Positions 1 through 6,853 are shown, counted from the stretch's first letter. The stretch is DNA of 12,399 bases from Burkholderiales bacterium (GCA_027489195.1 JAIYAG010000391.1:1-12399), one strand, 5' to 3'. Translations and numbers: made by a program. The notes: generated by a model from the letters alone, not told the origin.

Positions 1-21
1 CGACCCGATCTTGTCGACCTG

Positions 22-60
22 AACGGGCCCGCCCGCCCCACGGCGTGCGGGCCCGTTCTT
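22..60 (+). terminator. Rho-independent terminator of the upstream unit
   Basis: An 11-bp perfect inverted repeat (22-32 pairs with 47-57, AACGGGCCCGC against GCGGGCCCGTT) encloses a 14-nt loop and is followed by a T-rich tail (CTTTCGTTT). This is the form of an intrinsic terminator. A TGA at 20-22, preceded by in-frame codons reading DPILST, may be the stop of the gene upstream, whose body lies outside the window; six codons are too few to identify it. The element separates that unit from the acyl-CoA synthetase starting at 89. Confidence 0.75.
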
Positions 61-88
61 TCGTTTCCTGCACGCGCGGAGCACGACC

Positions 89-1663
89 GTGACGACCCCC
101 CTCGACGATCCCCAGGTCTTCGTCCCCGACCTGCTGGCCAACCACGCCCGCTTCCAGCCGCACAAGGAGGCCGTGGTCTGCGGCGACGTGCGGCGCAGCT
201 GGGGCGACTTCGACGCGAACATCAGCCGCATCGCGCACGCGCTGCTCGGCGCGGGCCTGGCGAGGGGCGATCGGGTCGCGGTGCTGATGGGCAACCGCGT
301 CGAGATGCTCGAGGCGGTGTTCGGCATCATCCGCGCCGGCGGCTGCGCGGTGCCGCTGTCGGGGCTGCTGACCGGCCCGCAGCTCGCCGGCCTGATCGCC
401 GACTCGGGCGCAATCGGCGCCTTCGCGACCGCCGACTTCCGCGCGAAGCTCGATGCGCTGCCCGAGCGCCCGGCCTGCCTGCGTGCCGACCTGCTGGTCG
501 CGGCGGACGAGGGCGCGGGGCCGGCGTGGCGCACGCTCGCGGCGTTCGTCGAGGGCATGCCCGCCACGCAGCCGGCGGTGACCTACCGGCTCGACGACAC
601 CTTCAACATCATCTATTCATCGGGCACGACCGGCCTGCCCAAGGGCATCGTGCAGACCCACCGCGCCCGCCAGCACTGGGCCTGGTCGAACGCGCTGGAG
701 CTCGGCATCCGCGACACCAGCCGCGCGCTGACCACCACCTCGCTGTACTCGAACGGCACCTGGCTGGTGATGCTGCCGGTGCTGTTCTGCGGCGGCACGC
801 TGGTGGCGATGCCGACCTTCGATCCGAAGGCCTTCCTCGAGACCGTCGCCGCCGAGCGCATCACCCACACGTTCATGGTGCCCTCGCAGTTCATCATGGT
901 GCTGGCCGAGCCCGCGCTCGCGGCGGCCGACACCGGGTCGCTGCAGTCGATCCTGTGCGCCGGCTCGCCGTTGCGCCCGGACACCAAGCGGCAGGTCATC
1001 GACCGGTTCGGTGCGGTGCTGACCGAGCTGTACGGCTTCTCGGAGGGCTTCGCGACGGTGCTCAAGCCCTGGCATCCGGCCTCGAAGTTCGAGACGGTGG
1101 GCACGCCGGTCGTCGGCTACGAGATCCGCATCGTCGACGACGCGGGGCAGGAGCTGCCGCGCGGCGAGACCGGCGAGATCTGCGGCTACGGCGCGGGGAT
1201 GATGCAGGGCTACCACGGCAAGCCCGAGGAGACCGCGAAGCTCGTCTGGGTCGACGAGCGCGGCCGCACGTTCATGCGCTCGGGCGACATCGGTCGGCTC
1301 GACGCGGACGGCTTCCTGTCGATCCTCGACCGCAAGAAGGACATGATCATCAGCGGCGGCTTCAACGTGTTCCCGAGCGACCTCGAGCAGGTGGTCGCCG
1401 GGCACGAGGCGGTCATGGACGTGACCGTGATCGGCATCCCGCACGAGCGCTGGGGCGAGACGCCGATCGCGCTGGTGATCCGCCGGCCGGGGGCGTCGGC
1501 GAGTGCCGAAGAACTGCTCGCCTGGGCCAACGCCCGGCTCGGCAAGCACCAGCGCCTGGGCGGGCTCGAGCTGCGCGAGGCCTTCCCGCGCAACGCGCTG
1601 GGCAAGGTGCTGAAGAAGGACCTGCGCGCGCCCTACTGGGAGCAGGCCGGCCGCAGCCTGTGA
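89..1663 (+). CDS. AMP-forming acyl-CoA synthetase (class I adenylate-forming ligase)
   Basis: A 524-residue protein that activates a carboxylic acid as acyl-AMP and transfers it to CoA in the cytoplasm. Family motifs are in order: the P-loop-like YSSGTTGLPKG at 176-186, YGFSEG at 315-320 (Ser where most members have Thr), SGD at 398-400, the hinge/A8 region DRKKDMIISGG from 414, and the C-terminal GK at 505-506, where Lys506 is the expected catalytic lysine. Length is normal and both subdomains are complete. It starts with GTG at 89; a GGAG at 78-81 with a 7-nt spacer supports this. It converges on the minus-strand lipoprotein gene with only 10 bases between the stops. The acid substrate cannot be read from sequence. 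A short-, medium- or aryl-acid ligase is possible, and it may feed the oxygenase/thiolase unit downstream. Confidence 0.9.
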   Translation: MTTPLDDPQVFVPDLLANHARFQPHKEAVVCGDVRRSWGDFDANISRIAHALLGAGLARGDRVAVLMGNRVEMLEAVFGIIRAGGCAVPLSGLLTGPQLAGLIADSGAIGAFATADFRAKLDALPERPACLRADLLVAADEGAGPAWRTLAAFVEGMPATQPAVTYRLDDTFNIIYSSGTTGLPKGIVQTHRARQHWAWSNALELGIRDTSRALTTTSLYSNGTWLVMLPVLFCGGTLVAMPTFDPKAFLETVAAERITHTFMVPSQFIMVLAEPALAAADTGSLQSILCAGSPLRPDTKRQVIDRFGAVLTELYGFSEGFATVLKPWHPASKFETVGTPVVGYEIRIVDDAGQELPRGETGEICGYGAGMMQGYHGKPEETAKLVWVDERGRTFMRSGDIGRLDADGFLSILDRKKDMIISGGFNVFPSDLEQVVAGHEAVMDVTVIGIPHERWGETPIALVIRRPGASASAEELLAWANARLGKHQRLGGLELREAFPRNALGKVLKKDLRAPYWEQAGRSL

Positions 1664-1673
1664 GAGCGGACGC

Positions 1674-2147
1674 TCAACGAACTTGGATGCGGAAGATCGC
1701 GCGCTGCGCGGGCGGCACGCTCGCCGCGTCGAAGGGCCGTCGGTAGACGAAGGCGAGCAGCCCGCGGCCGGTCTCGGCGGCCTGGAAGGCCCAGACCTCC
1801 TGGCCGGTGGCGCCCACCAGGTCGCCCAGCGGCGGTTCCACCCGCGAGACACCGGCCGCGCGCACCGGCGCCGGCACCGGGTCGACCAGTTCCCACCGGT
1901 ACCCGGTCCCCGCGGTCGAGGGCAGCCGCACCTCGAAGGTCTCGCCGCTGCGCACGTCGATCCGGTAGGTGCGCATGTCGGCGACCACCGTGGGCGCGGC
2001 GGGCCCTGCGGGACCCGCGCCGGCGTCGGGCGCCGAATAGGCCGCGCAGCCCGCGGCGCAGGCGAGCACGAGCACCGCGGCCGCGTGTGCGGCACGCCGC
2101 GCCGCGACAGCGCGCGTGGGGAAGGGGGGCTTCATCTGTGCTCGCAT
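1674..2147 (-). CDS. Putative lipoprotein, chagasin/ICP-type (MEROPS I42) cysteine-protease inhibitor
   Basis: 157 residues. The N-terminus has basic residues, a hydrophobic run (about 21-33) and Cys30 and Cys34, either of which could be a lipobox cysteine (VLAC or AAGC), so an exported, membrane-anchored protein is likely. After a Pro/Ala/Gly-rich linker (38-53) comes a beta-rich domain with the three loop signatures of the I42 family: GTGYRW at 80-85 (the NPTTGYxW-type loop), a Gly-rich segment ending GQEVWAF at 115-121, and RRPF at 136-139 (the RPW-type loop, Phe for Trp). Members known elsewhere block papain-like proteases; activity here is inferred. A second start, Met5 at 2135, gives a more compact signal peptide and has a GAG 5 nt upstream, so the true start may be 2135. 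It lies 52 bases behind the thiolase on the same strand but looks functionally separate. Confidence 0.72.
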   Translation of the reverse strand: MRAQMKPPFPTRAVAARRAAHAAAVLVLACAAGCAAYSAPDAGAGPAGPAAPTVVADMRTYRIDVRSGETFEVRLPSTAGTGYRWELVDPVPAPVRAAGVSRVEPPLGDLVGATGQEVWAFQAAETGRGLLAFVYRRPFDAASVPPAQRAIFRIQVR

Positions 2148-2196
2148 CCGCGTCGTCGCTCCAGGGGCCGGCGCCCGAACACCGCGCCGAGCCCCG

Positions 2197-2202
2197 ATGC
2201 TA
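2197..2202 (-). promoter_or_regulatory. Possible -10 element (TGTAGCAT) ahead of the I42 lipoprotein gene
   Basis: On the minus strand TAGCAT, preceded directly by TG, overlaps the TAG stop of the thiolase and lies about 50 bases before the lipoprotein start. It is one of few A/T-containing islands here. It matches the -10 consensus at 4 of 6 positions, but no recognisable -35 box sits 16-18 bases upstream. Read-through from the thiolase operon is an equal possibility. Confidence 0.25.
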
Positions 2203-3480
2203 CACGCCGCCGACGGTGGTCCCGCGCGAGGGGGCCTGCAGCACGATCACCGAGCAGGCCGCCTCGTCGAATCCGATCACGCCCCCGCCGTTCTCGGCGA
2301 GCGCCAGGTCGGCGCGGCGGGCCTGCCGGTCGCCCGCCTCGCGGCGCAGCTGCAGCGCGAGCTCGTAGATCATCGACAGCCCCGTGGCACCGACCGGATG
2401 GCCCTTGGACACCAGGCCGCCGGACAGGTTGACCGGGCGCTCGCCGTCGAGGGCGCTCGCGCCCGAGGCGACGTAGGCGCCGCCCGCGCCGTCCTCGCAG
2501 AAGCCGAGCATCTCGGACTGGTAGATCTCGCAGAACGAGGTGGCGTCGTGGACCTCGGCGAGGTCGATGTCCGCCGGCGCGATGCCGGCGGCCGCATAGG
2601 CGCGCTGGGCGGCGGGGCGCGACAGGCCGGGCTCGTCGAGCGAGCGGTACTTGCCGCCGGTGAGCACGCTGGCGCGCACCTTCACCGCACGCTCGCGCAC
2701 GCGCGGCGGCAGCGTCGCCAGCATCGAGGCCGAGCACAGCAGCGCGGCCGCCGCGCCGTCGCCGATCGGCGCGCACATCGAGCGCGTGAGCGGCGCGCTG
2801 ACCATCCGGTCGGCCAGCACCTGCTCGGGCGAGACCTCGAAGCGGTACTGCGCGAGCGGGTTGCGCGCGCCCATCGCATGGTTCTTGGAGGCACCGGCGG
2901 CGATCTGCGCGGCGCTCGTGCCCCAGCGTCTCATGTGCCAGGCGGCCTGCATCGCGTAGGTGTCCATGAACACCGTGCCGCCGCCGGCCCCGGGGGCGAA
3001 GGGCTTGCCCGCGGCCTCGCCGGCGCGCCGGTAGTACGCGTGCCATTCCTGCGGGTCGAGCTGGTCGATGCCGCCCGCGAAGATCGACTGCGTGCGCGCC
3101 GGGTCGCCCTCGACGTAGGTCTTCTCGACGCCGATGGCGAGCGCGAGCTGCGACTGGCCGGACAGCACGTCCTTCCAGGCGCCGTTGAAGGCCATCGACG
3201 CGGTCGCGCAGCCGCCCTCGACATTGACCATCGGCACGCGCTCGGGGAAGCGCCCCTCGCGCACCAGCGGCGTGAAGCAGACCTGGCCGCGGATGTTCGG
3301 CTGGCCGAACTTGTCCATGCCGCAGTTGCCGAACCAGGACGACTCGATCGGGCCGCCGTCGTCGAGGCCCGCGTCGCGCAGCACCGCCTCGTAGGCCTCG
3401 CGGGCGAGGTCCTTGAAGGACGCCTCGGGGCGCTTGCCGAAGGCGGTGCAGGACACGCCGATCACGTACACGTCGCTCAT
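2200..3480 (-). CDS. SCP2-type thiolase (acetyl-CoA acetyltransferase-like)
   Basis: 426 residues from the ATG at 3480, where a GGAG lies 10 nt upstream within the 16-nt gap after the diiron gene. Thiolases cleave 3-ketoacyl-CoA with CoA, or run the reverse Claisen condensation. Visible features: nucleophile Cys91 in GGCATAS, EVHDATSF around His311, and GHPVGATG at 360-367 with the catalytic His361. The VHD-T-FCE segment and the lack of a C-terminal Cys place it with SCP2-like thiolases rather than FadA/PhaA types. Where classical thiolases have the second catalytic Cys (CxGGG), this protein has ENGGG at 396-400, so Glu396 replaces it. It is the last gene of the four-gene unit and its stop is 52 bases before the lipoprotein gene. 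A longer in-frame start at 3570 is rejected because it would run deep into the diiron gene. Substrate is unknown. Confidence 0.88.
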   Translation of the reverse strand: MSDVYVIGVSCTAFGKRPEASFKDLAREAYEAVLRDAGLDDGGPIESSWFGNCGMDKFGQPNIRGQVCFTPLVREGRFPERVPMVNVEGGCATASMAFNGAWKDVLSGQSQLALAIGVEKTYVEGDPARTQSIFAGGIDQLDPQEWHAYYRRAGEAAGKPFAPGAGGGTVFMDTYAMQAAWHMRRWGTSAAQIAAGASKNHAMGARNPLAQYRFEVSPEQVLADRMVSAPLTRSMCAPIGDGAAAALLCSASMLATLPPRVRERAVKVRASVLTGGKYRSLDEPGLSRPAAQRAYAAAGIAPADIDLAEVHDATSFCEIYQSEMLGFCEDGAGGAYVASGASALDGERPVNLSGGLVSKGHPVGATGLSMIYELALQLRREAGDRQARRADLALAENGGGVIGFDEAACSVIVLQAPSRGTTVGGV

Positions 3481-3496
3481 GGTCGTCAGGCTCCGT

Positions 3497-4576
3497 TCAC
3501 TGTGCCGGCGCCGGCGCGGCCGCGATGGCCTCGGCGACGTGGCGCTGCGCGTCGAATTCCTCGGCGACACGCTGGTCGGCGGCGAGCATCGTGTCGACGT
3601 CGATGTCGGCGTACTCGATCGCCTGCATGTCGATGAAGGCCTGCTGCACCTTGGGGCTCCACAGGCCGATGTCCCGGACCACCGGCACGATCCGCGAGAA
3701 CAGCCTGCGGCGAAAGGCCTTCATCGTCTCGGAGCCGACGGCGGTGTCGGCGAGCGCGTCGCCGAAGCCCAGGTTGTCCCAGACCTCGCGCTGGTCGAAC
3801 CGGTCGCGCATCGCGCGGCAGGCGTCGATGACGAAGTCCTCGCGCTCGGCCCGCTCGAGGTCGGTGAGCTGCGGATAGAGATCGCGCAGCGCGATGCGCC
3901 CGAAGGCCACGTGCCGGGCCTCGTCCTGCATCACGTAGGCGTTGACCTGCTGCACCAGCGGATTCTGCGCGCTGTCGCGGTAGCGCTGGAAGGCGGCGAG
4001 CGCGAGGCCCTCGATCAGCACCTGCATGCCGAGGTAGCAGAAGTCCCAGCGCGAGTCGGCCAGGATCTGCCCGAGCAGCGAGCGCAGCCCGGGGGTGATC
4101 GGGTAGACGACGTCGAACTTCTCGTGCAGCAGCCGCGAGTAGGCTTCGACGTGGCGCGCCTCGTCCATCGTCTGCGTGGCGGCGTAGAACTTCGCGTCCA
4201 TCTGCGGCGCGCACTGCACCAGGCGCGAGGCCACCAGCAGCGCGCCCTGCTCGCCGTGCAGGAACTGCGACAGCGTGTGCGCCTGCACGTGGCTGCGCAC
4301 GCGGGCGCGGTCCTCGGCGCCGAGCTTGGCCCACAGCGGCGTCTCGACGATCGCCAGGCCCCGGTCGTCCATGCGCATCGGGTTGGCCGGGTCGAGGTCG
4401 AGCGACCAGTCGATGCGCGTGGCCGCGTCCCACTGGTGCTGCTTCGCAGTGTCGTACAGGTTCAGCAGCTTGGCGCGGCCGTCCTCGTACTCCCAGGCGA
4501 AGCTCGCCTGCATCTCGGTGCCGACCTGCCAGCCGGTCTGCTCGACCGGCAGCGCGTAGCGGAACATCGTGGTCAT
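3497..4576 (-). CDS. Ferritin-like carboxylate-bridged diiron protein, probable oxygenase
   Basis: 359 residues, soluble, mostly alpha-helical by composition. The diiron signature is complete and strikingly symmetrical: Glu109 (GEQGA) then DEARH at 138-142 (Glu139, His142), and Glu189 (IEGLA) then DEARH at 218-222 (Glu219, His222). Both halves therefore read E-x29-E-x2-H, the ligand set of R2-like, AurF-like, acyl-ACP desaturase and multicomponent monooxygenase alpha proteins. It is longer than bacterioferritin or rubrerythrin (about 150-190 residues), which favours an oxygen-activating enzyme over iron storage. I cannot say whether it hydroxylates, desaturates or N-oxygenates. The start at 4576 is supported by AGGAG at 4584-4588 with a 7-nt spacer; Met4 is an alternative. 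It is third in the TauD-P450-diiron-thiolase unit, 48 nt after the P450 stop and 16 nt before the thiolase. Confidence 0.82.
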   Translation of the reverse strand: MTTMFRYALPVEQTGWQVGTEMQASFAWEYEDGRAKLLNLYDTAKQHQWDAATRIDWSLDLDPANPMRMDDRGLAIVETPLWAKLGAEDRARVRSHVQAHTLSQFLHGEQGALLVASRLVQCAPQMDAKFYAATQTMDEARHVEAYSRLLHEKFDVVYPITPGLRSLLGQILADSRWDFCYLGMQVLIEGLALAAFQRYRDSAQNPLVQQVNAYVMQDEARHVAFGRIALRDLYPQLTDLERAEREDFVIDACRAMRDRFDQREVWDNLGFGDALADTAVGSETMKAFRRRLFSRIVPVVRDIGLWSPKVQQAFIDMQAIEYADIDVDTMLAADQRVAEEFDAQRHVAEAIAAAPAPAQ

Positions 4577-4624
4577 CGTGAGGCTCCTGGTGCCGGGGTC
4601 GGCGGTGTGGGGTCGTCGTGCGGC

Positions 4625-5845
4625 TCAGGCGAGCCGCAGCGGCAGTCGGGTCAGGCCGCGCATCACCATCGCGTCGAGCCACTGCGGCTCGCCCGCGCCG
4701 CGCGCGAGCCGGGGGAAGCGCTCGAGCAGCGCGGCGACACACGCCTGGCCCTCGAGGCGGGCGAGCGGCGCGCCGAGGCAGAAATGGATGCCGAAGCCGA
4801 AGGTCAGATGCCGGTTGGGGCTGCGGCCGAGGTCGAGCGTGTCGGGCCGCCCGAACTGGCGCGGGTCGCGGTTGGCGGCGCTGACCATCGCGTAGACGCG
4901 CTCGCCGCGCGCGAGCACGCGCCCGCCGAGCTCGTGGTCCTGGGCGACCACACGCGCGATCGACAGGCTCGGCCCGTCGTAGCGCAGGAACTCCTCGACC
5001 GCGGACTCGATCAGCGCCGGATCGGCGCGCAGCCGCGCGAGCTCGCCGGGATGGTCGAGCAGCGCGTTCACGCCGTTGGTGAGCAGGCTGGTGGTGGTCT
5101 CGTGGCCGCCGAACAGGATCAGCATGCAGGTGCCGACCAGCTCGTCCTCGGACAGCCGTCCCTCGTCGTCGGTGGCGGCGATCATCCGGCTGATCACGTC
5201 GTCGCGCGGCTCGACGCGGCGCTCGGCGATCGCCTCGCGGAAGAACGCGGCCATCGCGTGCGCGCCGCGCTGCACGCGCTCGTAGCGGGCCGGCTCGCCG
5301 CGCGAGGTGCCGATGAAGGTCCGCATGTCGTCGGACCACACCTTGATCTCGTCGAAGCGCTCGCGCGGGATGCCGAGCATGTCGAGGATCACCCAGGCGG
5401 GCACGAGTGCGGCGACCTCCGAGGCGAAGTCGATCTCGTCGCGGCCCGACACGCGGTCGAGCACCTCGTCGACCACGCGTCGGATCGACGGGCGCATCGC
5501 CGCCACGAGCTTCGGGTTGACGACGCCGTTGAGCAGGCGCCGCAGCCGCGTGTGCTCGGGCGGATCGCGGAAGACGAGCCATACCGACAGGTAGCGCATC
5601 ACCTCGGCGAGCATCGAGCGGCGCTCGTCCCTGAGCGACGCGTAGAAGGGCGCGAGCCGGTTGGGCGACAGGTCGGCGGTCATCGCGACGTCGCGCACGT
5701 CGTCGTAGCGCGTGACCACCCAGGTCTTGAGCGCCGGGCTCCAGTGCACCGGGTCCTCGTCGCGCAGGCGCGCGAAGACCGCGAACGGGTCGCGGCGGAC
5801 CGCCTCGTCGGCGGGGTCGAAGACGAGCGGCGCCGCGACGCTCAA
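4625..5845 (-). CDS. Cytochrome P450 (bacterial class I-like, soluble)
   Basis: 406 residues, the usual length for a soluble bacterial P450, without a membrane anchor. Diagnostic motifs: the I-helix oxygen-activation motif GGHETT at 246-251, the K-helix ExxR pair Glu285/Arg288, and the haem loop FGFGIHFCLG at 349-358 with Cys356 as thiolate ligand. RDPPEHTRLRRL (93-104) is the typical C-helix region with haem-propionate contacts. The start is a TTG at 5845 with GGAGG at 5852-5856 and a 6-nt spacer. Its first four bases overlap the TauD-type gene stop (TTGA), implying translational coupling. The open frame continues upstream, but that part lies antiparallel in phase over the dioxygenase gene and is not coding. 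No ferredoxin or ferredoxin reductase is encoded nearby, so electrons must come from elsewhere. Substrate unknown. Confidence 0.93.
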   Translation of the reverse strand: MSVAAPLVFDPADEAVRRDPFAVFARLRDEDPVHWSPALKTWVVTRYDDVRDVAMTADLSPNRLAPFYASLRDERRSMLAEVMRYLSVWLVFRDPPEHTRLRRLLNGVVNPKLVAAMRPSIRRVVDEVLDRVSGRDEIDFASEVAALVPAWVILDMLGIPRERFDEIKVWSDDMRTFIGTSRGEPARYERVQRGAHAMAAFFREAIAERRVEPRDDVISRMIAATDDEGRLSEDELVGTCMLILFGGHETTTSLLTNGVNALLDHPGELARLRADPALIESAVEEFLRYDGPSLSIARVVAQDHELGGRVLARGERVYAMVSAANRDPRQFGRPDTLDLGRSPNRHLTFGFGIHFCLGAPLARLEGQACVAALLERFPRLARGAGEPQWLDAMVMRGLTRLPLRLA

Positions 5846-6744
5846 TGCAGGCCTCCGGCGGGCACCGCGCTGCGAGCGCCGCCCGCCGGAGCCGGCGCCA
5901 GCGGCTGGCGCTCGGCGATGGTGATGCGGTGGAGCAGCCGGCGGTGGCCTTCGTAGCCGCCGGTGGCCGCATGCACCAGGCGCCGGTTGTCCCACAGCAC
6001 CAGCATCCCGGGCTGCCAGCGGTGGCGGTAGACGAACTCGGGCTTCTTCTGGTGCTCGAAGAGCATGCGCAGCACGTCGGCCGACTCGGCCTCGTCCATG
6101 CCGTCGATGCCGATGGTGTAGCCGGGGCTGACGAAGAGCGCCACGCGTCCGGTCTCGGGGTGCGCGCGGCCGATCGGGTGCAGGCGCGTGGCGAGCGCGT
6201 CGTCACCGAAGCGGATCGCCATCGAGCGGCCGAGAGCGCGGTCGCGTTCGCCGTACATGCCGTCGCGGGCGTAGCCGCGGCGTGCCGAATGCACGCCGAG
6301 CCGGTCGCGCAGCGCGGCGCGGTCGGCGGCCGGCAGCGCGTCCCAGGCCGCGGCGCCGCAGGCGAACAGCGTGTCGCCGCCCACCGGCGGCACGATGGTG
6401 CCGTAGAGCGCCGTGCCCGCCGGCGGCACCGGCAGGAAGCTCCAGTCGGAGTGCCAGGACTCGGCGAAGATCCGCGCGGTCTCGTCGGGCTCGCGGCGGA
6501 TCTCGACGACATGCGCATGGCCGGGGATCGGCGCGATGAAGGGGTCGTCGCCGCGCGGCCCGAGGCCGAGCGTGAAGCGCTCGAGGTCGGGGATCGACAT
6601 CCGCTGGTCGGGGAAGGCGAGCACGGCGTGCTCGAGCCAGGCGGCGCGCAGCTCGGCCATCGTGGCGTCGTCGAGCGGGCTGGTCAGGTCCAGGCCGCGC
6701 ACGAAGGCGCCGCAGGCCGCGCCGGTCGGTTCGAGGGTGATCAT
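5842..6744 (-). CDS. TauD/TfdA-type Fe(II)/2-oxoglutarate-dependent dioxygenase
   Basis: 300 residues from Met at 6744. The fold's iron triad is visible: WHSDW gives His98 and Asp100, and His258 lies in LVHAATGG. Arg269 and Arg273 are 11 and 15 residues after the distal His, the same spacing as E. coli TauD His255, Arg266 and Arg270, so 2-oxoglutarate binding is well supported. Known members hydroxylate taurine, 2,4-D, carnitine precursors and many natural products, with succinate and CO2 as co-products. An in-frame ATG at 6777 adds 11 residues, but it has no Shine-Dalgarno and follows a small hairpin, whereas 6744 has GGAG with a 9-nt spacer and gives the family's usual N-terminus (MITLEPTGAACGAFVRGLDL). 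First gene of the oxygenase unit; its TGA overlaps the TTG start of the P450. The Ala/Pro/Gly-rich tail (about 281-300) is probably disordered. Confidence 0.9.
   Translation of the reverse strand: MITLEPTGAACGAFVRGLDLTSPLDDATMAELRAAWLEHAVLAFPDQRMSIPDLERFTLGLGPRGDDPFIAPIPGHAHVVEIRREPDETARIFAESWHSDWSFLPVPPAGTALYGTIVPPVGGDTLFACGAAAWDALPAADRAALRDRLGVHSARRGYARDGMYGERDRALGRSMAIRFGDDALATRLHPIGRAHPETGRVALFVSPGYTIGIDGMDEAESADVLRMLFEHQKKPEFVYRHRWQPGMLVLWDNRRLVHAATGGYEGHRRLLHRITIAERQPLAPAPAGGARSAVPAGGLH
5852..5856 (-). promoter_or_regulatory. Shine-Dalgarno GGAGG that fixes the TTG start of the P450
   Basis: On the minus strand GGAGG lies 6 nt before TTG at 5845, inside the last codons of the dioxygenase gene. 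With the four-base TTGA stop/start overlap it indicates coupled re-initiation. It explains why the P450 starts with Ser-Val-Ala-Ala-Pro and not at a distant upstream ATG. Confidence 0.7.
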
Positions 6745-6753
6745 CCGCGGCGT

Positions 6754-6757
6754 CTCC
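6754..6757 (-). promoter_or_regulatory. Shine-Dalgarno GGAG favouring the 6744 start of the dioxygenase
   Basis: The minus strand reads CGGAG, 9 nt, ATG at 6744. The alternative ATG at 6777 is preceded only by GGGGCC and by a 6-bp inverted repeat (6779-6784 with 6795-6800), which makes it the weaker choice. Confidence 0.5.
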
Positions 6758-6824
6758 GTGGGGCTTTCCGTGGGCATGGCCCCGGTCGGTCGCGCGGGGC
6801 GACAGCCGAGGTCCGGTCCGGCCG

Positions 6825-6853
6825 ATTCTTCGCGATGCCCTGCGGCGGGTCAA
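6825..6853 (-). promoter_or_regulatory. Probable sigma70-type promoter of the TauD-P450-diiron-thiolase unit
   Basis: On the minus strand a TTGACC box (6853-6848, 5 of 6 matches to TTGACA) is separated by exactly 17 bases from AAGAAT (6830-6825, 4 of 6 matches to TATAAT). The site lies between the photolyase-family stop at 6885 and the dioxygenase start. Transcription would begin near 6818, leaving a leader of about 40 nt to ATG 6777 or 75 nt to ATG 6744. It is the best promoter-like pair I found in this GC-rich window, and it suggests the oxygenase unit is not dependent on read-through from the photolyase gene. Confidence 0.55.

Noticed and set aside
1..22. Possible six-codon tail of an upstream gene ending TGA at 20-22
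   Set aside because: Too short to assign a frame or a family; only the terminator that follows supports a gene end here.
1664..1675. GAGC/GCTC mini-hairpin between the convergent ligase and lipoprotein genes
   Set aside because: Only 4 bp with a 4-nt loop and no T tract; too weak to call a terminator.
3413..5956. An 847-codon plus-strand open frame opposite the diiron and P450 genes
   Set aside because: It lies antisense to two genes with intact family motifs. Its translation is rich in His, Arg, Gly and Val without any recognisable motif, as expected from a high-GC third-position shadow.
3486..6518. A 1010-codon minus-strand open frame across the oxygenase genes
   Set aside because: It is out of frame with the dioxygenase, P450 and diiron genes and is an Arg/Ala/Pro-rich low-complexity product, a frame shadow of GC-rich DNA.
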